Shown: one piece after another, positions 43,407 through 52,318 of the stretch
How positions within the stretch are numbered: the first letter of the stretch is position 1
Layout of the letters: the number at the start of each line of letters is the position of its first letter
The notes under the pieces: model-generated
Told to the model about the DNA's origin: nothing
Databases searched by the model: none
What the model saw: only the letters and a program-made list of their open reading frames with translations
NCBI RefSeq assembly: GCF_029223485.1
Contig: NZ_JARHTP010000022.1
Coordinates: 120,656-184,655, forward strand
Direction: 5' to 3'
Source of the DNA: Streptomyces coacervatus
GTDB taxonomy: Bacteria; Actinomycetota; Actinomycetes; Streptomycetales; Streptomycetaceae
Length of the DNA: 64,000 nucleotides
Program-made: the position numbers and the translations under genes

Positions 43407-44432
43407 CTAGAAGACCGACTCCGCCTCGTCCATCCGGTCCTTCGGGACCGTCTTCAGCTCGGTCACCGCCTCCGCCAGCGGCACCATCACGATGTCCGTC
43501 CCGCGCAGAGCCGTCATACGGCCGAACTCGCCCCGGTGCGCCGCCTCCACCGCATGCCAGCCGAAACGGGTGGCGAGGACGCGGTCGTAGGCGGTCGGGA
43601 CGCCACCGCGCTGCACATGGCCGAGAATGACCGGCTTGGCCTCCTTGCCGAGCCGCCGCTCCAGCTCGTACGCCAGCGCCGTACCGATGCCCTGGAAGCG
43701 TTCGTGGCCGAACTTGTCGATGTCGCCCTTGCCGTAGTCCATGCTGCCCTCGGCGGGGTGGGCGCCCTCCGCCACGCACACGACCGCGAACTTCTTGCCG
43801 CGGGAGAAGCGCTCCTCGACCATCTTGACGAGGTCGGCCGGGTCGAAGGGGCGCTCGGGGAGGCAGATGCCGTGCGCGCCGGCCGCCATGCCGGATTCGA
43901 GGGCGATCCAGCCCGCGTGCCGGCCCATGACCTCGACGACCATCACGCGCTGGTGCGACTCGGCGGTCGTCTTCAGGCGGTCCATCGCCTCCGTGGCGAC
44001 GCCCACGGCGGTGTCGAAGCCGAAGGTGCGGTCCGTCGACGAGATGTCGTTGTCGATCGTCTTCGGGACCCCGACCACCGGCAGGCCCGCGTCGGACAGC
44101 ATCCGCGCGGCCGTGAGCGTGCCCTCGCCGCCGATCGGGATCAGGGCGTCGATGCCGAACTCGTGGATCATGTCGGAGGCGTTGTCGCAGGCCTCGCGCA
44201 GCCGGTCGCGCTCCAGGCGGGAGGAGCCGAGGATGGTGCCGCCGCGGGCCAGGATGCCGCCGACGGAGTCCAGGTCCAGGGTGCGGTAGCGGCTGTCCAG
44301 CAGCCCCGCGTACCCGTCCTCGAAGCCGATGACCTCGTCGTCGTACTGCGCGACCGCTCGGTGCACGACCGACCGGATCACTGCGTTCAGACCGGGGCAG
44401 TCGCCGCCGGCGGTGAGAACTCCGATGCGCAT
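43407..44432 (-). CDS. pfkA: ATP-dependent 6-phosphofructokinase
   Basis: A 341-residue group III phosphofructokinase that converts fructose-6-phosphate to the 1,6-bisphosphate. Motifs: MRIGVLTAGGDCPGLNAVIR (nucleotide loop), IGGEGTLTAA (the Gly after Glu indicates ATP use rather than pyrophosphate), PKTIDNDI with the catalytic Asp, and MGRHAGW and HVQRGGVPTAYDRVLATR (substrate binding). It ends close to a tandem repeat array and has no visible terminator hairpin. It is divergent from pta across 265 bp. As I recall, S. coelicolor has three pfkA genes, one of them next to pta-ackA-pyk, as here. Confidence 0.95.
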   Translation of the reverse strand: MRIGVLTAGGDCPGLNAVIRSVVHRAVAQYDDEVIGFEDGYAGLLDSRYRTLDLDSVGGILARGGTILGSSRLERDRLREACDNASDMIHEFGIDALIPIGGEGTLTAARMLSDAGLPVVGVPKTIDNDISSTDRTFGFDTAVGVATEAMDRLKTTAESHQRVMVVEVMGRHAGWIALESGMAAGAHGICLPERPFDPADLVKMVEERFSRGKKFAVVCVAEGAHPAEGSMDYGKGDIDKFGHERFQGIGTALAYELERRLGKEAKPVILGHVQRGGVPTAYDRVLATRFGWHAVEAAHRGEFGRMTALRGTDIVMVPLAEAVTELKTVPKDRMDEAESVF

Positions 44433-44544
44433 CGTGCTGTGTCTCCTGCTCGCTGTCGATACCGGTGAGCCAGCCCGGTGGTTGCGGTGAGCCGGTCCGA
44501 TTGTTTCATGCCCGACAGGACGATATCCCTTCTGGGTTGTATGC

Positions 44545-44563
44545 CCCGATTGGCCCTATCGGG
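44545..44563. promoter_or_regulatory. Dyad in the pfkA-pta intergenic region
   Basis: CCCGAT-tggccct-ATCGGG, perfect 6-bp arms with a 7-nt spacer, 113 nt from the pfkA start and 135 nt from pta. It could be an operator for either gene. No known regulator consensus is recognised. Confidence 0.35.
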
Positions 44564-44656
44564 ACGTCGGCTCCACCTCCGAGCCTGACGGGCGCCTTAT
44601 CCAGCGCCAGGGGTATTGTCAAGAGGGTTCTGCTCACCTCGGTGGGCGATTTTTGT

Positions 44657-44684
44657 AACGCCGCAAGGAAAACGCCGCAAGGAA
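44657..44684 (+). repeat. Perfect 14-bp tandem duplication in the pta leader
   Basis: AACGCCGCAAGGAA occurs twice without a gap directly upstream of the pta start (44698). Both copies contain the Shine-Dalgarno-like AAGGAA; a further GGAG lies at 44687-44690. Confidence 0.9.
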
Positions 44685-44697
44685 ACGGAGAGCACGC

Positions 44698-46797
44698 GTG
44701 ACGCGCAGCGTGTACGTGACCGGGATCGACCGCGGCGACGGCCGCCAGGTCGTGGAGCTGGGGGTCATGGAGCTCCTGACCAGGCAGGTCGACCGGGTCG
44801 GGGTGTTCCGGCCGCTCGTCCACCACCAGCCCGACCGCCTGTTCGAGCTGCTCCGCACCCGCTACCGGCTCTCCCAGGATCCGGCCACCGTCTACGGCAT
44901 GGACTATCACGAGGCGTCCGCCCTGCAGGCGGAGCAGGGGACGGACGAACTGGTCTCCACCCTCGTCGAACGCTTCCATCTCGTCGCCCGCGACTACGAG
45001 GTCGTCCTCGTCCTGGGGACGGACTTCGCGGACACCCTGCTGCCGGACGAGCTCTCCCTGAACGCCCGGCTGGCGAACGAGTTCGGCGCGTCCGTGATCC
45101 CGGTGGTCGGGGGCCGGGGGCAGACGGCCGAGTCCGTGCTCGCCGAGACGCGCAACGCCTACCGCGCGTACGAGGGGCTGGGCTGCGACGTCCTGGCGAT
45201 GGTGACGAACCGGGTCGCGCGCGAGGACCGGGAGGAGATCGCGAAGAAACTCGGCTCCCGCCTGCCCGTGCCGTGCTACGTCGTCCCGGACGAGCCCGCC
45301 CTCGCCGCCCCCACCGTCTCCCAGATCTCCCAGGCCCTAGGCGCCAAGGTCCTGCTCGGCGACGACTCGGGGCTGGCCCGCGACGCCCTGGACTTCGTCT
45401 TCGGCGGTGCGATGCTGCCGAACTTCCTGACCGCTCTGACCCCGGGCTGCCTGGTCGTCACCCCGGGCGACCGCGCCGACCTGGTCGTCGGCTCGCTCGC
45501 CGCGCACAGCGCCGGCACCCCGCCGATAGCGGGTGTGCTGCTCACCCTGAACGAGGTGCCGAGCGACGAGATCCTCACCCTCTCCGCCCGCCTCGCCCCA
45601 GGCACCCCGGTGCTCTCGGTGCCCGGCTACAGCTTCGCCACCGCCACCGAACTCTTCTCCCTGGAAGGGAAGTTGAACGCGGCGACGCCACGCAAGGCGG
45701 AGACCGCGCTCGGGCTCTTCGAGCGGTACGTCGACACCGGCGACCTTCTGCGGCGCGTCTCCGCGCCCAGCAGCGACCGCCTCACGCCGATGATGTTCGA
45801 GCACAAGCTGCTGGAGCAGGCCCGCTCCGACAGGCGGCGGGTCGTCCTCCCGGAGGGCACCGAGGAGCGCGTCCTGCACGCGGCCGAGGTGCTGCTGCGC
45901 CGCCGGGTCTGCGACCTCACCCTGCTCGGTCCGGTCGAGCAGATCCGCAAGAAAGCCGCCGACCTCGGCATCGACCTGGGCGAGTGTCAGCTGATCGACC
46001 CCGCCACCTCCGAACTGCGCGACTCCTTCGCCGAGAAGTACGCGCAGTTCAGGGCCCACAAGGGCGTGACGGTGGAGCTGGCGTACGACGTCGTCTCGGA
46101 CGTCAACTACTTCGGCACGCTGATGGTCCAGGAGGGCCTCGCGGACGGCATGGTGTCGGGTTCGGTCCACTCGACGGCAGCGACCATCCGCCCCGCCTTC
46201 GAGATCATCAAGACCAAGCCGGACGCGGACATCGTCTCGTCGGTCTTCTTCATGTGCCTCGCCGACAAGGTCCTCGTCTACGGCGACTGCGCCGTGAACC
46301 CCGACCCGAACGCCGAGCAGCTGGCCGACATCGCCATCCAGTCGGCCGCCACCGCCGAGCAGTTCGGCGTGGAGCCGCGGATCGCGATGCTGTCGTACTC
46401 GACGGGTACGTCCGGCTCGGGCGCCGATGTCGACAAGGTGCGGGAGGCGACCGAGCTGGTGCGCTCGCGGCGCCCCGACCTGAAGATCGAGGGGCCGATC
46501 CAGTACGACGCCGCCGTGGAGCCGACCGTCGCGGCCACCAAGCTGCCGAGCTCCGAAGTCGCCGGGCAGGCAACGGTTCTGATCTTCCCTGACCTCAATA
46601 CGGGTAACAACACCTACAAGGCCGTGCAGCGTTCGGCCGGCGCCATCGCCGTCGGACCGGTGCTGCAGGGTCTGCGCAAGCCGGTCAACGACCTGTCCCG
46701 GGGCGCTCTTGTCTCGGACATTGTGAACACTGTCGCCATCACTGCAATACAGGCCCAGACCCCGATCGCCCTTACCGAGAAGGCAACCGCCCAGTGA
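44698..46797 (+). CDS. pta: Phosphate acetyltransferase
   Basis: A 699-residue long-form Pta: acetyl-CoA plus phosphate to acetyl phosphate. Residues 1-200 form a CobQ/BioD-like P-loop-derived domain (SVYVTGIDRGDGRQVVELGV; the P-loop is degraded), about 215-330 is a DRTGG domain, and about 370-699 the PTA_PTB catalytic domain (LPEGTEERVLHAAEVLLRR, GMVSGSVHSTAATIRPAFEI, IAMLSYSTGTSGSG, LIFPDLNTGNNTYKAVQR). The start is GTG 44698. The stop overlaps ackA by 4 nt (GTGA), giving the classical pta-ackA acetate overflow/activation operon. Confidence 0.96.
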   Translation: MTRSVYVTGIDRGDGRQVVELGVMELLTRQVDRVGVFRPLVHHQPDRLFELLRTRYRLSQDPATVYGMDYHEASALQAEQGTDELVSTLVERFHLVARDYEVVLVLGTDFADTLLPDELSLNARLANEFGASVIPVVGGRGQTAESVLAETRNAYRAYEGLGCDVLAMVTNRVAREDREEIAKKLGSRLPVPCYVVPDEPALAAPTVSQISQALGAKVLLGDDSGLARDALDFVFGGAMLPNFLTALTPGCLVVTPGDRADLVVGSLAAHSAGTPPIAGVLLTLNEVPSDEILTLSARLAPGTPVLSVPGYSFATATELFSLEGKLNAATPRKAETALGLFERYVDTGDLLRRVSAPSSDRLTPMMFEHKLLEQARSDRRRVVLPEGTEERVLHAAEVLLRRRVCDLTLLGPVEQIRKKAADLGIDLGECQLIDPATSELRDSFAEKYAQFRAHKGVTVELAYDVVSDVNYFGTLMVQEGLADGMVSGSVHSTAATIRPAFEIIKTKPDADIVSSVFFMCLADKVLVYGDCAVNPDPNAEQLADIAIQSAATAEQFGVEPRIAMLSYSTGTSGSGADVDKVREATELVRSRRPDLKIEGPIQYDAAVEPTVAATKLPSSEVAGQATVLIFPDLNTGNNTYKAVQRSAGAIAVGPVLQGLRKPVNDLSRGALVSDIVNTVAITAIQAQTPIALTEKATAQ

Positions 46798-48008
46798 GTG
46801 CCACCCGCGTCCTCGTCCTCAACTCCGGCTCCTCGTCGGTGAAGTACCAGCTGCTCGACATGCGGGACAGCCGCCGGCTGGCCATGGGCCTCGTCGAGCG
46901 GATCGGCGAGGAGACCTCGCGGCTCAAGCACACGCTTCTCACGACCGGCGATTCCCGTGAGTGGAACGGGCCGATCGCCGACCACGAGGCCGCCCTGAAG
47001 GCCGTGTCGGAGGAACTGGCGAAGGACGGGCTGGGGCTGGACTCCCCCGAGCTCGCCGCGATCGGGCACCGGGTCGTGCACGGCGGGCAGACCTTCACCG
47101 AGCCGACCGTGATCGACGAGGCCGTGCTCACCGAGATCGAGCGGCTGATACCGGTGGCACCCCTGCACAACCCGGCCAACCTCACCGGCATCCGCACGGC
47201 CCAGGCCCTGCGGCCCGACCTCCCCCAGGTCGCCGTCTTCGACACCGCCTTCCACACGACAATGCCCGAGTCGGCCGCCCGCTACGCGATCGACCTGAAG
47301 ACCGCCGACGAGCACCGGATCAGGCGGTACGGCTTCCACGGGACCTCGCACGCATACGTCTCCCGGGCCACCGCGGAACTGCTCGGCAAGGCGCCCGAGG
47401 AGGTCAACGTCATCGTGCTGCACCTCGGCAACGGCGCATCCGCCTCCGCCGTACGGGGCGGGAGGTGCGTGGACACCTCCATGGGGCTGACGCCTCTGGA
47501 AGGGCTTGTGATGGGTACGCGCTCCGGAGACCTGGATCCGGCCGTCATCTTCCATTTGATGCGTGTTGGCGGAATGTCCACGGACGAGATCGACACTCTT
47601 CTCAACAAGAAGAGCGGGTTGATCGGGCTGTGCGGTGACAACGACATGCGGGAGATACGTCGCCGGGTCGACGAAGGTGACGAAGAGGCGCAGCTCGCCT
47701 TCGACATCTACATTCACCGCCTGAAGAAGTACATCGGCGCCTATTACGCCGTACTCGGCCGGGTGGACGCGGTCGCCTTCACGGCGGGAGTCGGGGAGAA
47801 CGCGAGCCCGGTGCGGGAGGCTGCCATTGCGGGCCTGGAGGAGCTGGGCCTGGCGGTGGACGGGGAGCTGAACGCCGTACGCAGTGGCGAACCGCGGCTG
47901 ATCTCGCCCGCGCACGCGCGCGTGGCGGTCGCCGTGGTGCCGACCGACGAGGAACTGGAGATCGCCGCACAGACCTACGCACTGGTGGCAGTCGGAAAGA
48001 ACAGCTGA
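46794..48008 (+). CDS. ackA: Acetate kinase
   Basis: A 404-residue acetokinase that transfers phosphate between acetyl phosphate and ADP. ASKHA-fold motifs are VLVLNSGSSSVKYQLLD, HRVVHGG, FDTAFHTTMPESAARYAIDL, RRYGFHGTSHAYVS, HLGNGASASAVRGG and FTAGVGENAS. The start is GTG 46794 within the pta stop, so the two are translationally coupled. A 109-bp gap separates it from pyk; no terminator hairpin is evident in that gap. Confidence 0.96.
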   Translation: MSATRVLVLNSGSSSVKYQLLDMRDSRRLAMGLVERIGEETSRLKHTLLTTGDSREWNGPIADHEAALKAVSEELAKDGLGLDSPELAAIGHRVVHGGQTFTEPTVIDEAVLTEIERLIPVAPLHNPANLTGIRTAQALRPDLPQVAVFDTAFHTTMPESAARYAIDLKTADEHRIRRYGFHGTSHAYVSRATAELLGKAPEEVNVIVLHLGNGASASAVRGGRCVDTSMGLTPLEGLVMGTRSGDLDPAVIFHLMRVGGMSTDEIDTLLNKKSGLIGLCGDNDMREIRRRVDEGDEEAQLAFDIYIHRLKKYIGAYYAVLGRVDAVAFTAGVGENASPVREAAIAGLEELGLAVDGELNAVRSGEPRLISPAHARVAVAVVPTDEELEIAAQTYALVAVGKNS

Positions 48009-48077
48009 AGAACTCTGAGGAATACACCGCAGTAACACGCCTGAGCGCGGACCCGCCCATTTGTATCTTCCGCCAGA

Positions 48078-48089
48078 CGGAATATTCCG
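48078..48089 (+). promoter_or_regulatory. 12-bp palindrome in the pyk promoter region
   Basis: CGGAATATTCCG, a perfect palindrome 28 nt before the pyk start, overlapped by TTCCG-ccaga-CGGAA. A -10-like TAGGAT is at 48106-48111, only 6 nt before the ATG, and no Shine-Dalgarno is present, so transcription may begin at the start codon. Confidence 0.45.
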
Positions 48090-48117
48090 CGGCGAAACAA
48101 ACCGATAGGATCGCCCC

Positions 48118-49551
48118 ATGCGCCGTTCGAAAATCGTCTGTACTCTCGGCCCCGCGGTCGACTCCCACGAAATGCTGGTCTCGATGATCGAGGCCGGAAT
48201 GAACGTGGCCAGGTTCAACTTCAGCCACGGCACCCACGCCGAGCACCAGGGCCGGTACGACCGCGTCCGGGCCGCGTCCAAGGAGACCGGCCGTGCCATC
48301 GGTGTCCTCGCCGACCTGCAGGGCCCGAAGATCCGTCTGGAGACCTTCGCCGAAGGCCCGGTCGAGCTCGAACGCGGTGACGAGTTCGTGATCACCACCG
48401 AGGACGTCCCGGGCGACAAGTCCATCTGCGGTACGACCTACAAGGGCCTGCCCGGTGACGTCGACCGCGGCGACCAGATCCTGATCAACGACGGCAACGT
48501 CGAGCTGAAGGTCCTGGACGTCGAGGGCCCGCAGGTGAAGACGATCGTCATCGAGGGCGGTGTCGTCTCCGACCACAAGGGCATCAACCTGCCCGGCGCG
48601 GCCGTCAATGTGCCGGCGCTGAGCGAGAAGGACGTCGAGGACCTCCGCTTCGCTCTCCGCATGGGCTGCGACATGGTCGCGCTGTCCTTCGTGCGGGACG
48701 CCAAGGACGTGGCCGACGTCCACAAGGTGATGGACGAGGAGGGCCGCCGGGTCCCCGTCATCGCCAAGGTGGAGAAGCCGCAGGCGGTGGACAACATGGA
48801 GGGCGTCGTGATGGCGTTCGACGCCGTCATGGTGGCCCGCGGCGACCTGGCCGTCGAGTACCCGCTCGAGAAGGTCCCGATGGTGCAGAAGCGGCTCATC
48901 GAGCTCTGCCGCCGCAACGCCAAGCCGGTGATCGTGGCGACCCAGATGATGGAGTCGATGATCACCAACTCCCGCCCCACGCGCGCCGAGGCGTCCGACG
49001 TCGCCAACGCGATCCTGGACGGCGCGGACGCGGTCATGCTGTCGGCGGAGTCGAGCGTGGGCGCCTACCCGGTCGAGACCGTGAAGACGATGTCGAAGAT
49101 CGTCGTCGCGGCCGAGCAGGAGCTGATGAGCAAGGGCCTGCAGCCGCTCGTGCCGGGCAAGAAGCCGCGTACGCAGGGTGGTTCGGTCGCGCGTGCCGCC
49201 TGCGAGATCGCCGACTTCCTCGGCGGCCGGGGCCTGGTGGCCTTCACCCAGTCCGGCGACACCGCACGCCGTCTGTCGCGCTACCGCGCCCAGCAGCCGA
49301 TCATCGCCTTCACCACCGACGAGAACACCCGCAACCAGCTCACCCTCAGCTGGGGCGTGGAGTCGCACGTGGTGCCGTTCGTGAACAGCACGGACGAAAT
49401 GGTCGACATGGTCGACCAGGAGATCGCCAAGATCAACCGCTTCAACCCGGGCGAGATCGTCATCATCACCGCGGGCTCGCCCCCCGGCGTCCCCGGCACC
49501 ACCAACATGCTCCGCGTCCACCACATCGCGGGCGGCAGCGGCAGCAACTGA
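48118..49551 (+). CDS. pyk: Pyruvate kinase
   Basis: A 477-residue enzyme making pyruvate and ATP from phosphoenolpyruvate and ADP. Motifs: RRSKIVCTLGPAV and NVARFNFSHGTHAEH at the N-terminus, the barrel B domain about 70-165, VIAKVEKPQAVDNMEG (catalytic Lys and metal Glu), MVARGDLAVEYPLEKVPMVQ (metal Asp), KPVIVATQMMESMI, and the C-terminal regulatory domain (LVAFTQSGDTARRLSRYRAQ). The ATG has no upstream Shine-Dalgarno. It has its own promoter region downstream of ackA and a strong terminator. Confidence 0.96.
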   Translation: MRRSKIVCTLGPAVDSHEMLVSMIEAGMNVARFNFSHGTHAEHQGRYDRVRAASKETGRAIGVLADLQGPKIRLETFAEGPVELERGDEFVITTEDVPGDKSICGTTYKGLPGDVDRGDQILINDGNVELKVLDVEGPQVKTIVIEGGVVSDHKGINLPGAAVNVPALSEKDVEDLRFALRMGCDMVALSFVRDAKDVADVHKVMDEEGRRVPVIAKVEKPQAVDNMEGVVMAFDAVMVARGDLAVEYPLEKVPMVQKRLIELCRRNAKPVIVATQMMESMITNSRPTRAEASDVANAILDGADAVMLSAESSVGAYPVETVKTMSKIVVAAEQELMSKGLQPLVPGKKPRTQGGSVARAACEIADFLGGRGLVAFTQSGDTARRLSRYRAQQPIIAFTTDENTRNQLTLSWGVESHVVPFVNSTDEMVDMVDQEIAKINRFNPGEIVIITAGSPPGVPGTTNMLRVHHIAGGSGSN

Positions 49552-49577
49552 CCAGCGCCGTAAAGGCTGTTGTACGG

Positions 49578-49616
49578 CACTGAGGGCGCCCCCTGTGAAA
49601 GGGGGCGCCCTCAGTG
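49578..49616 (+). terminator. Terminator after pyk
   Basis: CACTGAGGGCGCCCCC pairs perfectly over 16 bp with GGGGGCGCCCTCAGTG across a 7-nt loop, followed by TGTTGCG. It also faces the end of the convergent envelope operon. Confidence 0.93.
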
Positions 49617-49651
49617 TGTTGCGCGGCTCCCGAACGGGTCTGTGACGGCGC

Positions 49652-51007
49652 TCAGCCGGTTCCGTCGGTCGTGTAGACATGCATGCCGGGCACATGCAGG
49701 GTGCCGCCGAACTGAGCGGCCTGGACGACCTTCACGTTGGTGAAGTAGATGAACGGGATGTTCAACGGCGGCGGGCTGTCCGGACTGAACGTGATCGGGA
49801 TCAGACCGAACAGGTTCCCGGAGATGGACTCCGTGTACATCGTCGTCGCGCCGCCGGTGATCGTGGACGTCGTACCCGACCCGGCCTGCACGTGGTAGGT
49901 CTTGTTGATGTCGGTGTCCTTGACCGTCTGGTGCAGGTCGCCGATGTCGGTGCCGCCGGAGATGACGTACTTCAGCACCTTCTTGGTGGTGCCGTTGGCC
50001 ATCTTGACCTTGACGATGCCCTGGTAGTCGGCGCTCTTCAGCGTCAGCGAGCTGGCGTTCAGGTACCAGGGGTCGTCCGCCACCGGCACCTTGTTGTCGA
50101 CGCCGCCCGTGTCGTCCGTGGCGGCCTTGCAGTTCGCCGCGTCCGTGGACGAGCTCGGCGAGGGGCTGGCGGAGGTGGCCGATTCGGCCGCCTTCTCAGC
50201 CGCCTTGGTGGCCGCCTCGGCCGCCTTGGTGGCCGCCTCGGCCGCCTTGGTCGCCGTGTCGGTCGTGTCCTTCACGGTCTTGCCCACCGTGTCGGTGACC
50301 TTCTTGGCCGTGTCCTTGACGGTGTCCGACGCGCTCGTGCCCGAGGACCCCGAAGACGCAGAGTCCTTGCTCGCGCTCGCCGAGGCGGACGGCGTGGGCG
50401 TCGGGCTCGCGCTCGATGTGGAGCTCCCGCTGCCGCCGGTGAAGATGCCGGTGATCGCGTTGCCGAGGTCGTCCAGCAGACCGCCACCGCTGCTCGCGGA
50501 CGCCGAAGGGCTCGGCGTGGCGGTGTCGCTGCCCGACGTGTCCTTGCCGGAGCTCGACGAAGCGGACGGCGTGGGCGTGGCCTTGTCGTCGGAACCTGAA
50601 TCCGACGAACCAGTCTTGCCCGAGCCCGACGTCGAGTCCGAGGAGTCCTTGGACGTGCCGGCGGTGGACGAGGGCGAGGGCGTCGCCTTGTCCGCGGAGT
50701 CACTGGAACTCGCCGAGGCGGACGGCGACGGCGAGGCCGACGAACTGTCCAGCGCGGCGACACAGTCCTTGTAGTCGTTCGCGGCCTGGCTGTTCGACGT
50801 CGAGCCGCCGCTGTCGGCCAGCGCGAGCGAGGACGTGAAGCCCATGCCCATGATGACCGCCGTCGGCATCGCCACGGTGGCTATCGCCTTGCCCGCCGGC
50901 ATGTGGAACCTGGTGAACAGCGGCTTCTTGGGTGCCGCGTGGCGCGGCCCGGTTCTCACACGGGACTCGTCCACATCAGTCCCGTGGGTCACCTCGTCAG
51001 CCGGCAC
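49652..51007 (-). CDS. Secreted or surface-anchored Ser/Ala-rich protein of unknown function
   Basis: A 451-residue protein, third gene of an envelope operon. After a charged tail of about 35 residues comes a hydrophobic signal segment (KAIATVAMPTAVIMGMGFTS, then SLALADSGG). Residues about 75-230 are a Ser/Thr/Pro/Ala low-complexity stalk (SASPSPSASASSSDS). An amphipathic Ala/Lys repeat (TKAAEAATKAAEAATKAAEK) follows, and the last 180 residues are a beta-rich domain with Cys in AANCKAATDD, ending FGGTLHVPGMHVYTTDGTG. There is no LPXTG motif. GTG 51007 overlaps the upstream gene by 11 nt. The terminal domain shows a loose resemblance to the DUF6230 partner. I do not know the function. Confidence 0.75.
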   Translation of the reverse strand: MPADEVTHGTDVDESRVRTGPRHAAPKKPLFTRFHMPAGKAIATVAMPTAVIMGMGFTSSLALADSGGSTSNSQAANDYKDCVAALDSSSASPSPSASASSSDSADKATPSPSSTAGTSKDSSDSTSGSGKTGSSDSGSDDKATPTPSASSSSGKDTSGSDTATPSPSASASSGGGLLDDLGNAITGIFTGGSGSSTSSASPTPTPSASASASKDSASSGSSGTSASDTVKDTAKKVTDTVGKTVKDTTDTATKAAEAATKAAEAATKAAEKAAESATSASPSPSSSTDAANCKAATDDTGGVDNKVPVADDPWYLNASSLTLKSADYQGIVKVKMANGTTKKVLKYVISGGTDIGDLHQTVKDTDINKTYHVQAGSGTTSTITGGATTMYTESISGNLFGLIPITFSPDSPPPLNIPFIYFTNVKVVQAAQFGGTLHVPGMHVYTTDGTG

Positions 51008-51554
51008 TGTGCCTCCCGTTCGCCCCGTTCGCCGGGCTCGTTCCTGACAGATCGATCGGCTCGCCCACCACGGGCTTGAGGATGGTGGTGTCCGGGTCCT
51101 GTGCCTGCGGGGCACCGCCCGCTCCCGGCACGTCCTCCTGCGCCGCCTCGGCCGGCGGCTCGCCCGGCGCCCAGGCCACGGCCATCGCCCCGCCGACCAG
51201 GGCGAACAGGAAGCCGATCAGGAACCCGCCCAGGTTGGACACGGGGATGGACACCAGCCCCAGCAGAATCGCCGCGACGCCCGCGAAGGTACGCACGTGC
51301 TTCTGGAACCACAGGCTGAAGCCCAGGACGATCAGCAGCACGCCGATGATCAGGGACCCGGCGCCCGCGGTGGTGGCCATCGCCAGCGTCAGATGCCCCA
51401 CCTGCAGGTGGGCATACGGGAAGTAGGCGATGGGAAGTCCGGCGAACATGACGAACAGGCCGGCCCAGAACGGCCGCGTGCCCCGCCAGGCGCGGAACTG
51501 CACCCTCCGGCGACTGAACTGGCCGGCGGCTACGGCAGGAGTCTCGGCGCTCAT
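50997..51554 (-). CDS. DUF6114-type four-helix membrane protein
   Basis: A 185-residue integral membrane protein with four predicted helices: WAGLFVMFAGLPIAYFPYA, TLAMATTAGAGSLIIGVLLI, TFAGVAAILLGLVSIPVS and FLIGFLFALVGGAMAVAWAP. The C-terminal 45 residues are soluble, acidic and Pro-rich. I recognise the layout as DUF6114, found in Streptomyces next to DUF6230 secreted proteins. ATG 51554 has AGGGAG about 10 nt upstream. It is the second gene of the operon and overlaps the third by 11 nt, so the three products are probably made together at the membrane. Confidence 0.78.
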   Translation of the reverse strand: MSAETPAVAAGQFSRRRVQFRAWRGTRPFWAGLFVMFAGLPIAYFPYAHLQVGHLTLAMATTAGAGSLIIGVLLIVLGFSLWFQKHVRTFAGVAAILLGLVSIPVSNLGGFLIGFLFALVGGAMAVAWAPGEPPAEAAQEDVPGAGGAPQAQDPDTTILKPVVGEPIDLSGTSPANGANGRHSAG

Positions 51555-51685
51555 GGAAAACAGCTCCCTGGTGCGGCTTTGCTGTGGTGATGGTGCTGTG
51601 GTGGTGAGTTGCAGTACGTGTGAAGAAAGTGGTGGAAGGTGGACGGGCGGGGGCGCCATCGGCTCCCCCGCCCGTCACCGAGTGC

Positions 51686-52318
51686 CTAGTAGCACTCGTG
51701 CGTACCCGTCTGCACGGACATCTTCAGCCCGCTCAGCTTGAAGGTTCCGGCAGTGGTCGCCCACGCCGTCTGCTGCACCTTCGACAGCGAGGCGTGCTCC
51801 GCCTGCTGTGCGAAACCGTTCGGGTTCGCGGCGTCACCGCTCTTGATGCCGGGGCCCTTGCTGGCGCTCCCGGCAGCCACACCGATGTCGATGTTCTTGA
51901 ACGTCGCGTCGGCGCTCAGGTCATCGAGGTCGATGTACAGCTTGCTGGCCTCGACCGGCGTGCCACTGCCACCCGCATGCAGGAGCAGGCTGACGCTGCC
52001 CAGTATCGGGATGTTCGGGGTGACGACGGACTGGCACAGGTTGGTGATGGTCGCGGACTCGAACGCCGAGACCGCCACCGGGTGAACCGTCTTCTTGCCG
52101 TCGAGGGTGTACCCCGAGTCAATGGCTCCGTACTGCGAGAAGCCGTCACCTTCCAGCGAGTCGGCCGACACCTTGAACTGCTGGCCGGACACGCTGAACG
52201 ACGCGGCGAGAGCGCCCTGCGCGAGGGCGACACCTATCGCGGCCGTAGCGGCGACGCTGGGCACCATGACCACAGCGAACCGCTTCCATCTGGTCCCGCC
52301 ACGCACCTGGGACTCCAT
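51686..52318 (-). CDS. DUF6230 family secreted protein
   Basis: A 210-residue protein. It starts MESQVRGGTRWKRFAVVMVP with a twin of basic residues, then a hydrophobic signal stretch ending QGALAASFS. The mature part is beta-rich with two conserved-looking Cys (TNLCQSVV and the terminal GTHECY) that could form a disulfide. Members of this family are sometimes labelled cholesterol esterase, but I see no hydrolase GxSxG motif or catalytic triad, so I do not accept that name. AAGGAGG 4 nt before ATG 52318 gives strong initiation. First gene of the operon with the DUF6114 and Ser/Ala-rich proteins, 131 nt before the second. Confidence 0.78.
   Translation of the reverse strand: MESQVRGGTRWKRFAVVMVPSVAATAAIGVALAQGALAASFSVSGQQFKVSADSLEGDGFSQYGAIDSGYTLDGKKTVHPVAVSAFESATITNLCQSVVTPNIPILGSVSLLLHAGGSGTPVEASKLYIDLDDLSADATFKNIDIGVAAGSASKGPGIKSGDAANPNGFAQQAEHASLSKVQQTAWATTAGTFKLSGLKMSVQTGTHECY

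Noticed and set aside
51686..52318. Cholesterol esterase function for the DUF6230 protein
   Set aside because: No GxSxG or catalytic triad is visible and the protein is small and beta-rich.
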